A stretch of DNA of 9,329 nt from an uncultured Clostridia bacterium (GTDB lineage Bacteria > Bacillota > Clostridia > TANB77 > CAG-508). The translations under genes and the position numbers were made by a program. Where the stretch lies: contig CANQFW010000054.1 in assembly GCA_947599995.1 (NCBI GenBank), forward strand, positions 1 to 9,329. The letters run 5' to 3'. Shown here in pieces: positions 1 to 6,515 of this stretch (the stretch's first letter is position 1; every line of letters begins with the position of its first letter). Below the pieces are notes generated by a model. The model did not search any database. It was not told the origin of the DNA and saw nothing but the letters and a program-made list of their open reading frames with translations.

Positions 1-1075
1 AAATGGAAATGGAGATGGAGATGGAAATAATTCTTCAAACGGACAAACAGCAAATAGTTACACAATAGCAGGAACAGCATGGAAAGACGAAAACGAAAAT
101 GGAGCTAGAGATCAAGGAGAAGAATTATTAGCAGACATAAATGTAAAATTATTAAATATAGAAACAAAGAAATTTGTAACAGATTCTTCAGGAAACGAGG
201 TAACAGCTAAAACAAATTCAGAGGGACTATACAACTTAACAAATGTACCAGCAGGAAAATATATTGCAGTATTTGAATATGACACAAGCAAGTATATGCT
301 TACAACATATAAGGCAGATGGAGTACAAAGTGATAAAAATTCAGATGCAATTCTAAATAACATAACTGTTAATGAAGAAACAAAACAAATGGCAATAACA
401 GATACAATTAATCTAGTAAATAGTATAGCCAATATAGACATAGGACTAGTTGATGCAAAAGTATTCGACGTAGAATTAGAGAAATATATTACAAAAATCG
501 CAGTCACAAACAGTGCAGGAACATCTACATATGAATACAAAGATTCTACACTTGCAAAGGCAGATATTGCAGCTAAAAACTTAAGCGATTCACAAGTAGT
601 AATAGAATATACAATAAAAGTTAAAAATGCTGGAGAAATTGCAGGATATGTTAAAAACGTTGTAGATTACAAATCTACAGAATTAGATTTTAGTTCTACA
701 TTAAACAAAGACTGGTATAGCAAAGGTGATGACCTATACAATGCAAGCTTAGCAAATACAAAACTAGAACCAGGTGAAACAAAAGAATTAAAATTAGTCT
801 TAACAAAAACAATGACAGAATCTAACACAGGACTAATAGGTAACACAGCAGAAATTGCAGAAGCTTATAACACAAGAGGAGCTAGCGACAAAGATTCAAC
901 AGCTGGAAACAAAGCTAAAAACGAAGATGATATGGGTCAAGCAGATGTAATTTTAGGTGTAAAAACAGGTGCGGCAATTAGTTACATAATTATTACATTA
1001 TCTATAATAACTGTAATAACAGTAGCAGGATACCTAGTTAGCAAAAAAGTATTAAATAAAGAGATAAAATTTTAG
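1..1075 (+). CDS. C-terminal part of a large sortase-anchored-type surface protein (SdrD-B domain, DUF11-like tail)
   Basis: Open from base 2 to the TAG at 1073-1075 with no stop, so the 5' end lies outside the window; 357 residues are visible. In order: an Asn-Gly/Asp-Gly linker (residues 1-10), then an SdrD-B-like domain (about 20-140) opening with AGTAWKDENENGARDQGE, an acidic loop of the kind that binds calcium in this family, and containing the typical TNSEGLYNLTNVPAGKY strand-turn. After NIDIGL comes a second beta domain (about 150-310) with NTAEIAEAYNTRG and the DKDSTAGN...EDD...ADVIL pattern seen at the end of DUF11-type repeats. The protein ends with GVKTG (about 319-323), a hydrophobic segment (about 326-346) and a Lys-rich tail, which is the order of a cell-wall sorting signal, although VKTG is not canonical LPXTG. 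It should be displayed on the cell surface. The next gene starts 18 bases downstream, so the two are probably one operon. The ligand is unknown. Confidence 0.9.
   Translation, partial: NGNGDGDGNNSSNGQTANSYTIAGTAWKDENENGARDQGEELLADINVKLLNIETKKFVTDSSGNEVTAKTNSEGLYNLTNVPAGKYIAVFEYDTSKYMLTTYKADGVQSDKNSDAILNNITVNEETKQMAITDTINLVNSIANIDIGLVDAKVFDVELEKYITKIAVTNSAGTSTYEYKDSTLAKADIAAKNLSDSQVVIEYTIKVKNAGEIAGYVKNVVDYKSTELDFSSTLNKDWYSKGDDLYNASLANTKLEPGETKELKLVLTKTMTESNTGLIGNTAEIAEAYNTRGASDKDSTAGNKAKNEDDMGQADVILGVKTGAAISYIIITLSIITVITVAGYLVSKKVLNKEIKF
3..26 (+). repeat. Four in-frame ATGGAR hexamers (Asn/Asp-Gly linker)
   Basis: Four tandem hexamers (ATGGAA, ATGGAG, ATGGAG, ATGGAA) encode an NGNGDGDGN-type flexible linker ahead of the SdrD-B domain. 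The unit is 6 bp, so copy-number change would alter linker length without shifting the frame. The array touches the left edge and may be longer. Confidence 0.7.
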
Positions 1076-1080
1076 AAGGA

Positions 1081-1086
1081 AGGAGG
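1081..1086 (+). promoter_or_regulatory. Ribosome binding site of the thioester adhesin gene
   Basis: AGGAGG sits 7 bases before the ATG at 1094, in the 18-base gap after the upstream stop codon. It is a perfect Shine-Dalgarno match at good spacing and fixes the start of the 1637-residue gene. No promoter fits in the gap, which supports co-transcription with the upstream gene. Confidence 0.9.
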
Positions 1087-1093
1087 TAAATAA

Positions 1094-4000
1094 ATGAAGA
1101 AAAAGCTTGGAAAATTAATATTAGTTTTAACAATAATAGTAATGCAACTGCTTGCGATGACAACAGCATCGCAAGCGGTAGACTACAATTCAATTGACAG
1201 CATAAAAAATGCTGGAAATAAAGCATTAGGTAAAACGATAGGCTTAATAGGAAGAGACTCAGGAGCTGGAAATAACATAAATCTTGAAGGAGACAATCAT
1301 TCACCCTACCTTTATTGTATTCAAAAAGGTAAAGCATTACAAAATAAGAATACATATAATGTTGCAAAATATATTGAAATTGAAGGAAATGTTGCAAAGA
1401 TATACGGAAACACATCAGATAATAGTAAATATACAACAAAACAAGCAGATAGTAATGCAATATTAGCTTATATATTAGGTGGAGGAAATTACGAAAAAGG
1501 TTTTGGTAAATCAGAACCTGCAACGCAAAGACAAGAAGCGTTATGGGCTTATTGGAATACATGGGCACAGTTATTAGGAAAGAACGCAGATGGGTCTGTA
1601 AAATATTCATGGAGTGGAAATAGTGGATCAAAAAATGACGTTTACAAAAATGCTGAAAACTATGCAAAAAACTTAAAAAATAGCCAATCTGTTACAGCTC
1701 AGATAAAAAGCGATAAGACTACTGTATCATCAGTTGGAACAACTGATGGAAAAGAATTAATCGGACCTATAAAATTAACTTTTACAGGTAAATTATCTTT
1801 AGAAAATAGTGACGGATTAGAATTTTATGATAGCAATAAAAACAAACTAAATGGTATACAAGATATAAAATCAAAACAAGCATTTTATATTAAAAACAAA
1901 TCAAACAATAAAATATCTAATTTAAAATTTAAAGTTTCGGCATCAAATACTGGAATTATAAAAGCAAGAATTTGGATAATTAAAAATACAAAAAGTGGAA
2001 ATCCAACACAAAGACTTATAATTGCTGATGCAGGACCAGAAAATACAAATACAAATGCAGAAGTACAAATTAAAGTAAATCATCAAGATGAAGGAGATTT
2101 AACTCTAATCAAAAAAGACGCATCTACAAAAAATGCATTAAAAGGAGCAGAATTTAAAGTATTTATAGGAAGCAAAGATAAAGAAAACAGCTGGCTTGGA
2201 GTAGACAAAACAGGAGCATATACATATAATGCAAGTTATCAAAATGCTACTACGTTTACAACAAATGAAGAAGGTAAAATTACAATTAAAAACTTAAAAG
2301 CAGGAACACAGGTTAGAATATATGAAACGAAAGCTCCACAAGGATATGACTTAAAAGCACAAGAAGGATACGATAAACAATATGACAGAGTATATTGTAA
2401 TAAGGAAGTTTACACAGTTAAAAAATCAGCAAATGTAACAATTAATTTAGTAAACAGTATAACAGGCGACTTAGAGATTATAAAACAAGATAAACAAACA
2501 AAAGAGGCACTTAAAGGAGCAGAATTTAAAGTATTTATAGGAAGCGAAGATAAAGAAAACAGCTGGCTTGGAGTAGACAAAACAGGAGCATATATATATA
2601 ATGCAAGTTATCAAAATGCTACTAAGTTTGTAACAGATGAAAATGGTAAAATTACAATTAAAAACTTAAAAGCAGGAACACAGGTTAGAATATATGAAAC
2701 GAAAGCTCCACAAGGATATGACTTAAAAGCACAAGAAGGATACGATAAAGCATATAACAGAGTATACTGTAATAATAAAGTTTACACAGTTAAAAAATCA
2801 GAAACTGTAACAATTAATTTAGTAAACAATAGAACAGGTGACTTAGAGATTATAAAACAAGATAAACAAACAAAAGAGAAACTTAAAGGAGCACAATTTA
2901 AAATCTCTGTTAATGCAGAAGGAAATAAATCTAAGAATACATGGCTAAAACAAAATAATGATGGAACATATAGTTACACAACAAGCTATGCAGATGCAAC
3001 AGCATTTACAACAGATAAAGATGGAATTATAAAAATAGAAAGACTAGAACCACAAAAATACTTCATTTATGAAACAAAAGCACCAGCAGGATACGAAATA
3101 GCATCTCAAGAAAATTATGATTCAAAAAATGAGTGGGTATATTGTGGAAGTAAAGATGTAGCATCTGGAAGTAAGGTTGAAGTACCATTACAAAATGCTA
3201 AGTTAATTTCATTACAAGGATATGTATGGATAGAAAAACCAGGATCAAAAGCTAATGAATATAATGATATATTAGACAATGGAGAAGATATTATAACAGA
3301 CAAGGTTACTATAACATTAAGAAATAAATCAAATAATGAAATAGTAGCAAAAGATCCAAAAATAGTTAAGGCAAAGACATATAACGGAGTAGAGGTATTA
3401 TGTTACAAATTTGAGAAGATAGATTACAACAAATTAAAAGACTATTATGTACACTTCGATTATAGTAAAGATTACAAAGATTATATCACTGTAGCTTCGA
3501 ACTTCGATGTGGCAGAAGGATCAAAAGCTCTATCAGACAATGTTCCAGATTATGATAAAGATTTAATTGGAATGGCCACAACCTATAAAGGTTCAAAAGA
3601 TGAGGCAAAATATGGATTGTCAGGTTTAGCAACTAAATTCTACAATGAATCTACATATACATTAGAAAACATTAACTTAGGAATAAAACAATTGCCAGAT
3701 ACACCTTTCACAATTTCAGAAAATATGGCATATGTAGATTTGAAAATAAAAGGATATAATTATAGATATATATATGGAGGAACAGGAGATAAATTAAGAG
3801 CAGTACCTACAGTAAAATTCCAAAGCAAGACAGATAAAGAATGCTATACAAGAGCAATTTATCCAGCAGATATACTATATGAAAATCCAAGTGATAAAAC
3901 ACAAGAATTACAAGCATTTGCAACATATAGAATCGATGTAACAAATAATACCAAACTAGATGTTCCATATCTATATCAAGAAAAAACTTTAAATGTAACA

Positions 4001-6007
4001 AAAGTAACTAATAAATATGATACAAATAGATACGAATTAGCAGACAACAATTGGAGTACAACAGACAAAGCTGATGTAGTTCAAATGAAGCCAGAATATT
4101 TACAAAAACAATATTATGATGATTACTCAAAAGGTAATGGAATTCAAAATGAAGATGAAAAGAACAATAAATATGCATATATAACATTTAAAGTTAAATC
4201 AGAAGCTATAAAAGGAGTATTAAAGGTAGCAGATGGAACAATAGAAGATTTTCCAACAGAAGCGTCTGTTACAGCGTACCACAAATACACAAGAATTGAC
4301 TCATCTTGGAACAACAACATAACAAAAACACAAACTCACTACACGACAGAAAAAGTACAAAATGACGAAGCACCATATATGTGTATAATAGGAAGTGAAG
4401 AAAATAGAACATTATCTGGAACGGTATTTGAAGATAAAGACTCAAAGGATAATGGGGAATTAGTTGGAAATGGTATATATGATGAAACAGAAAATAAAGT
4501 TACAGGTGTTGAAGTTAAACTTGGAAATTATGACGGAAGTGGTAAATTTATACCAACAGAATTATATCAAGTAGATGAAAATGGAAATAACATATTAAAC
4601 GACAAAAATGAACGCCCAATAGCTAGCATGAAGACAGAACAACTAGAAGTAGATGGCAAAAAACAAATAAAATATTCATTTGAAGGTGTAGTACCAGGAG
4701 AGTATTATTTACAATTTACTTACGGAGATGGAACTCAAAAAATAGTAGACTCAAATGGAAATGTGGTTGTAGACAATGTATCTTCAAATAATTACAAATC
4801 TACAATAGTAACAGACGAAATAAGAAAAGCGTTTGAAACAGATTATAATCCTACAGAAGCTACATGGTACATAGGACTTGATAAAGAATACAACTTGGCA
4901 GTTGACGATATAGAACAAGTAAAGAATAATAATAACGGTAAATACACCTTAACAAGTAGTACATTAGAAACAAGAAAAGATGCTAATGGAGATGCAGTTA
5001 CAGCACAAACACCAGAATTCTCTATAAGAATTGAAGACACAATGCAAACGGAAGGAAATACAGAGCAAGATTATATAAGTGAAATTAAAAACATGGACTT
5101 CGGAATTATAGAAATACCAAAAACAAGAATTGACATTTCAAAGAAAATAACAAATATTAAACTTACATTACAAAATGGTCAAGTATTGTTAGAAGGAAAT
5201 CCAAGAACACAAAACATAGTTTACACAACAGACCTAGATGGAAAAACTGAGGGTGGAAGCACATATGTAAAAGTTGAACTAGACTCTGAACACATCTATG
5301 GAGGTACATTAGAGATTAAATACCAAATAGCAATTGAAAATAATTCAGATATAGACTACATTGAAAAAGAAGGTTCTGCTACTTATGGAAATTACTATAA
5401 ATATGGCGAAAAAACTAAAGATGCACAAGAAAAGACAGTTAAAATAGACCAAGTATTTGACTACTTAGATCCAAAAGTTTCTTACGTATCTAATGAGGGA
5501 GGAAAGGTAACTCAAATAAATATTTCAGAGCTTAAGAAGAAAAATGAGGACTCATTAACAGATGATGAAAAAGAAACATTAAAACTAGTAAAAGCTCAAG
5601 AAGACGATAAAGAATTACAATTTGCTAAGATATTAGAAATAACAGACTGGGGAAATGGATTAAATTCTAGTAAAGGAGAGAGTAAAGATAATTCTACTAA
5701 GGCTGTCACAATAAATGCAAACAAGATATTATCATCACAAGAAGATGACCTAGAATTTATTAACATAGCTGAAATTGCAAAAATAACAACACAGCCAATT
5801 ACTTTAGCAAATGTTGAATTACCACAAGCACAAGCTACAGAGTCAACAACAATCCGAACAACTCTTGGAGAAACGCCAGAAGTAAAACTTACAGTAACAC
5901 CATCAACAGGTGGAGATAGAAGTATACTATACATTGCAGTTGGAACAATTGCATTAGTGGTATTAGCTGGAGGAATTATATTAATTAAGAAAAAGGTTCT
6001 AAAATAA
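1094..6007 (+). CDS. Cys-Gln thioester-domain surface adhesin with three Cna-B domains and a sortase-type anchor
   Basis: Complete, 1637 residues. Residues 1-28 form a signal peptide (KKK start, hydrophobic core, end near ASQA). About 70-160 is a thioester domain: Cys75 in SPYLYCIQ and Gln147 in TQRQEALW fit the family's Cys and QxA(I/L)W motifs, whose side chains form an internal thioester that can bond covalently to host amines. About 200-330 is a linking beta domain. Residues 334-457, 458-581 and 582-705 are three Cna-B/SpaA-type domains; predicted isopeptide triads are K340/E411/N454, K464/E535/N578 and K588/E660/N701. Two modules follow, each an SdrD-B-like domain plus a longer beta domain (about 706-1090 and 1106-1565). 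The C terminus has TPSTG (1602-1606), a membrane helix (1611-1631) and KKKVLK, close to clostridial (S/P)PXTG sortase signals. Predicted role: wall-attached fibrous adhesin with a covalent head and protease-resistant stalk. Function and ligand are inferred; the domain calls are strong. Confidence 0.93.
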   Translation: MKKKLGKLILVLTIIVMQLLAMTTASQAVDYNSIDSIKNAGNKALGKTIGLIGRDSGAGNNINLEGDNHSPYLYCIQKGKALQNKNTYNVAKYIEIEGNVAKIYGNTSDNSKYTTKQADSNAILAYILGGGNYEKGFGKSEPATQRQEALWAYWNTWAQLLGKNADGSVKYSWSGNSGSKNDVYKNAENYAKNLKNSQSVTAQIKSDKTTVSSVGTTDGKELIGPIKLTFTGKLSLENSDGLEFYDSNKNKLNGIQDIKSKQAFYIKNKSNNKISNLKFKVSASNTGIIKARIWIIKNTKSGNPTQRLIIADAGPENTNTNAEVQIKVNHQDEGDLTLIKKDASTKNALKGAEFKVFIGSKDKENSWLGVDKTGAYTYNASYQNATTFTTNEEGKITIKNLKAGTQVRIYETKAPQGYDLKAQEGYDKQYDRVYCNKEVYTVKKSANVTINLVNSITGDLEIIKQDKQTKEALKGAEFKVFIGSEDKENSWLGVDKTGAYIYNASYQNATKFVTDENGKITIKNLKAGTQVRIYETKAPQGYDLKAQEGYDKAYNRVYCNNKVYTVKKSETVTINLVNNRTGDLEIIKQDKQTKEKLKGAQFKISVNAEGNKSKNTWLKQNNDGTYSYTTSYADATAFTTDKDGIIKIERLEPQKYFIYETKAPAGYEIASQENYDSKNEWVYCGSKDVASGSKVEVPLQNAKLISLQGYVWIEKPGSKANEYNDILDNGEDIITDKVTITLRNKSNNEIVAKDPKIVKAKTYNGVEVLCYKFEKIDYNKLKDYYVHFDYSKDYKDYITVASNFDVAEGSKALSDNVPDYDKDLIGMATTYKGSKDEAKYGLSGLATKFYNESTYTLENINLGIKQLPDTPFTISENMAYVDLKIKGYNYRYIYGGTGDKLRAVPTVKFQSKTDKECYTRAIYPADILYENPSDKTQELQAFATYRIDVTNNTKLDVPYLYQEKTLNVTKVTNKYDTNRYELADNNWSTTDKADVVQMKPEYLQKQYYDDYSKGNGIQNEDEKNNKYAYITFKVKSEAIKGVLKVADGTIEDFPTEASVTAYHKYTRIDSSWNNNITKTQTHYTTEKVQNDEAPYMCIIGSEENRTLSGTVFEDKDSKDNGELVGNGIYDETENKVTGVEVKLGNYDGSGKFIPTELYQVDENGNNILNDKNERPIASMKTEQLEVDGKKQIKYSFEGVVPGEYYLQFTYGDGTQKIVDSNGNVVVDNVSSNNYKSTIVTDEIRKAFETDYNPTEATWYIGLDKEYNLAVDDIEQVKNNNNGKYTLTSSTLETRKDANGDAVTAQTPEFSIRIEDTMQTEGNTEQDYISEIKNMDFGIIEIPKTRIDISKKITNIKLTLQNGQVLLEGNPRTQNIVYTTDLDGKTEGGSTYVKVELDSEHIYGGTLEIKYQIAIENNSDIDYIEKEGSATYGNYYKYGEKTKDAQEKTVKIDQVFDYLDPKVSYVSNEGGKVTQINISELKKKNEDSLTDDEKETLKLVKAQEDDKELQFAKILEITDWGNGLNSSKGESKDNSTKAVTINANKILSSQEDDLEFINIAEIAKITTQPITLANVELPQAQATESTTIRTTLGETPEVKLTVTPSTGGDRSILYIAVGTIALVVLAGGIILIKKKVLK
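2093..3208 (+). repeat. Three tandem 372-bp repeats encoding Cna-B/SpaA-type domains
   Basis: Units begin at 2093, 2465 and 2837 with an exact period of 372 bp (124 codons). Units 1 and 2 are nearly identical over most of their length, including a 105-bp stretch with no difference (2273-2377 and 2645-2749). Units 2 and 3 instead share almost identical first parts (2461-2523 and 2833-2895), while unit 1 differs there and unit 3 diverges afterwards. Unit 2 therefore looks like a mosaic of units 1 and 3. The array lies wholly in frame inside the adhesin gene, so gain or loss of a unit would change stalk length without a frameshift. Confidence 0.92.
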
Positions 6008-6044
6008 AAAAGATAATCTAGCGTAAAGCTAGATTATCTTTTTT
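6006..6044 (+). terminator. Intrinsic terminator after the thioester adhesin gene
   Basis: A perfect 17-bp inverted repeat: left arm 6006-6022, loop GTAAA, right arm 6028-6044. The right arm finishes in TTTTTT and the left arm starts with A's, so it could act on both strands. The left arm overlaps the last bases of the TAA stop codon. It separates the adhesin operon from the next transcription unit. Confidence 0.9.
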
Positions 6045-6104
6045 ATTTCTAAAATTAATTATTAAAACTAAAATTTCTTAGGGAATAGAGAATTTGAAGA
6101 AATA

Positions 6105-6144
6105 TGTCTAAAAAAATGTCACATAAATGTAAAAAAAATGTAAA
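6105..6144 (-). promoter_or_regulatory. Four phased direct repeats, Pho-box-like (candidate response-regulator site)
   Basis: On the + strand TGTCTA (6105), TGTCAC (6117), TGTAAA (6128) and TGTAAA (6139) are spaced by 12, 11 and 11 bp, about one helical turn. Read on the - strand they are TTTACA, TTTACA, GTGACA and TAGACA. Tandem hexamers at 11-bp spacing are the known arrangement for OmpR/PhoB-type response regulators; the Bacillus PhoP box is TT(A/T/C)A(C/T)A repeated with about 5-bp gaps. The array ends 80 bp before the -35 box, further than most activator sites. A chance pattern in A/T-rich DNA is possible. Confidence 0.4.
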
Positions 6145-6174
6145 CTAAACAAGACACAAGAAACAGAAATGAAG

Positions 6175-6196
6175 TTCCGTAAAGGGATTACGAGAA
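6175..6196. promoter_or_regulatory. Inverted repeat upstream of the promoter (candidate operator)
   Basis: CGTAA (6178-6182) and TTACG (6188-6192) form a perfect 5-bp dyad around AGGGA. With one bulged A at 6193 it extends by TTC (6175-6177) and GAA (6194-6196). It lies about 29 bp before the -35 box, where a dimeric regulator could bind. No regulator family is recognised from the sequence. Confidence 0.3.
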
Positions 6197-6224
6197 TCTT
6201 TTGTAATATAAAAATATGCTAGTA

Positions 6225-6252
6225 TTGACTAAAATTTATAAGAAGATATAAT
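6225..6252 (+). promoter_or_regulatory. Sigma-A-type promoter for the third surface-protein gene
   Basis: TTGACT (6225-6230) and TATAAT (6247-6252) are separated by 16 bp. The -10 box is a perfect match to the vegetative consensus and the -35 box matches five of six positions. Transcription should start near 6259, giving a leader of about 255 nt before the ATG at 6516. It is the best promoter in the gap and follows directly on the upstream terminator and putative operators. Confidence 0.8.
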
Positions 6253-6357
6253 TAATTTTAGATAATATCTTAAGTAGGAAAATTATATAGACTCTCAATT
6301 TTATGTGTAAAATAGATATTAGACTAAAAGAGGACAAAACACCATTAGGAGTAAAAA

Positions 6358-6482
6358 GGTTGAAGAATAATTACAATTTTTACTGTGTTAAATTTTATTA
6401 AAAACTCGGTTACATACCAAAAGTATGCGCCCTTGCCTTTTTAATAAAATTTTTCTTGCCAAAATTTAATTCTTTTCCAACC
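6358..6482 (+). ncRNA. Long multi-segment hairpin in the leader (candidate cis-regulatory RNA)
   Basis: The two halves of this 125-nt segment pair in register: 6358-6362 with 6478-6482 (GGTTG/CAACC), 6364-6367 with 6473-6476, 6369-6373 with 6467-6471, 6375-6380 with 6461-6466, an internal loop, then a perfect 15-bp A/T stem 6390-6404 with 6438-6452. The apical part holds a small hairpin CATAC (6413-6417) / GTATG (6423-6427) and the only G/C-rich bases of the region (CGGTT, GCGCCCTTGCC). Mismatches are balanced on both sides, which speaks for a folded RNA rather than chance. The inner A/T stem followed by T's could also be a weak attenuator. A MITE relic is another reading, but no target-site duplication is seen. 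Confidence 0.55.
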
Positions 6483-6495
6483 AGATTTATGCCTT

Positions 6496-6502
6496 AGGAA
6501 GG
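6496..6502 (+). promoter_or_regulatory. Ribosome binding site of the third gene, with wide spacing
   Basis: AGGAAGG lies 13 bases before the ATG at 6516, longer than the usual 6-9. The nearer ATG at 6504 is in the same frame but is followed at once by TGA (6507-6509), so it cannot be the start, and that TGA also blocks any upstream extension. The RBS overlaps a small possible hairpin, CCTT (6492-6495) with AAGG (6499-6502), which could partly mask it. Confidence 0.6.
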
Positions 6503-6515
6503 AATGTGATTAAGA

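Larger units (their letters stand above)
6045..6224. promoter_or_regulatory. Gene-free upstream region of the third gene, with candidate operator sites
   Basis: No convincing gene or RBS is seen in these 180 bases. The stretch lies between the terminator and the promoter at 6225 and is A/T-rich. It holds two ordered elements, annotated separately: four TGT-type direct repeats (6105-6144) and an inverted repeat (6175-6196). The rest shows nothing beyond A/T tracts. Confidence 0.5.
6259..6515 (+). promoter_or_regulatory. Long structured 5' leader of the third gene
   Basis: About 255 nt lie between the predicted start of transcription and the start codon, much more than translation needs. The first part can form an 8-bp helix, TAATATCT (6263-6270) with AGATATTA (6314-6321), enclosing a 6-bp helix, AAAATT (6279-6284) with AATTTT (6297-6302). 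The second part forms the large hairpin at 6358-6482, and the last part carries the RBS. I compared it from memory with common riboswitch cores (c-di-GMP-I, SAM, purine, preQ1) and recognise none. It may be a cis-regulatory RNA; the exact 5' end is inferred. Confidence 0.5.

Noticed and set aside
112..540. 142-residue open frame on the - strand, plus shorter - strand frames at 5596-5934, 7985-8371, 8203-8457 and 8606-8836
   Set aside because: All are antisense shadows inside clear + strand coding regions, without initiation signals or family motifs.
296..1075. Start of the left gene at the ATG at 296
   Set aside because: The frame is open to base 2, and the residues before 296 complete a recognisable SdrD-B domain. 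The ATG at 296 is an internal methionine with no RBS.
1038..1667. 209-residue open frame on the - strand
   Set aside because: It spans the end of one + strand gene and the start of the next, is rich in Leu/Tyr/Phe/His as expected for a shadow frame, and would conflict with the strong RBS and signal peptide of the adhesin gene.
2093..3208. CRISPR-like or transposon-like repeat array
   Set aside because: The 372-bp units are in frame, contiguous without spacers, and encode full Cna-B-type domains.
6094..6122. Second promoter with TTGAAG as a -35 box
   Set aside because: No acceptable -10 box is found 16-18 bp downstream, and the TTGACT/TATAAT pair at 6225-6252 is far better.
6504..6509. ATG at 6504 as start of the third gene
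   Set aside because: It is followed directly by TGA and lies only one base from the Shine-Dalgarno sequence.
6259..6515. A known riboswitch class such as c-di-GMP-I, SAM, purine or preQ1
   Set aside because: None of the conserved core sequences I know for these classes is present. A covariance-model search could still overturn this.
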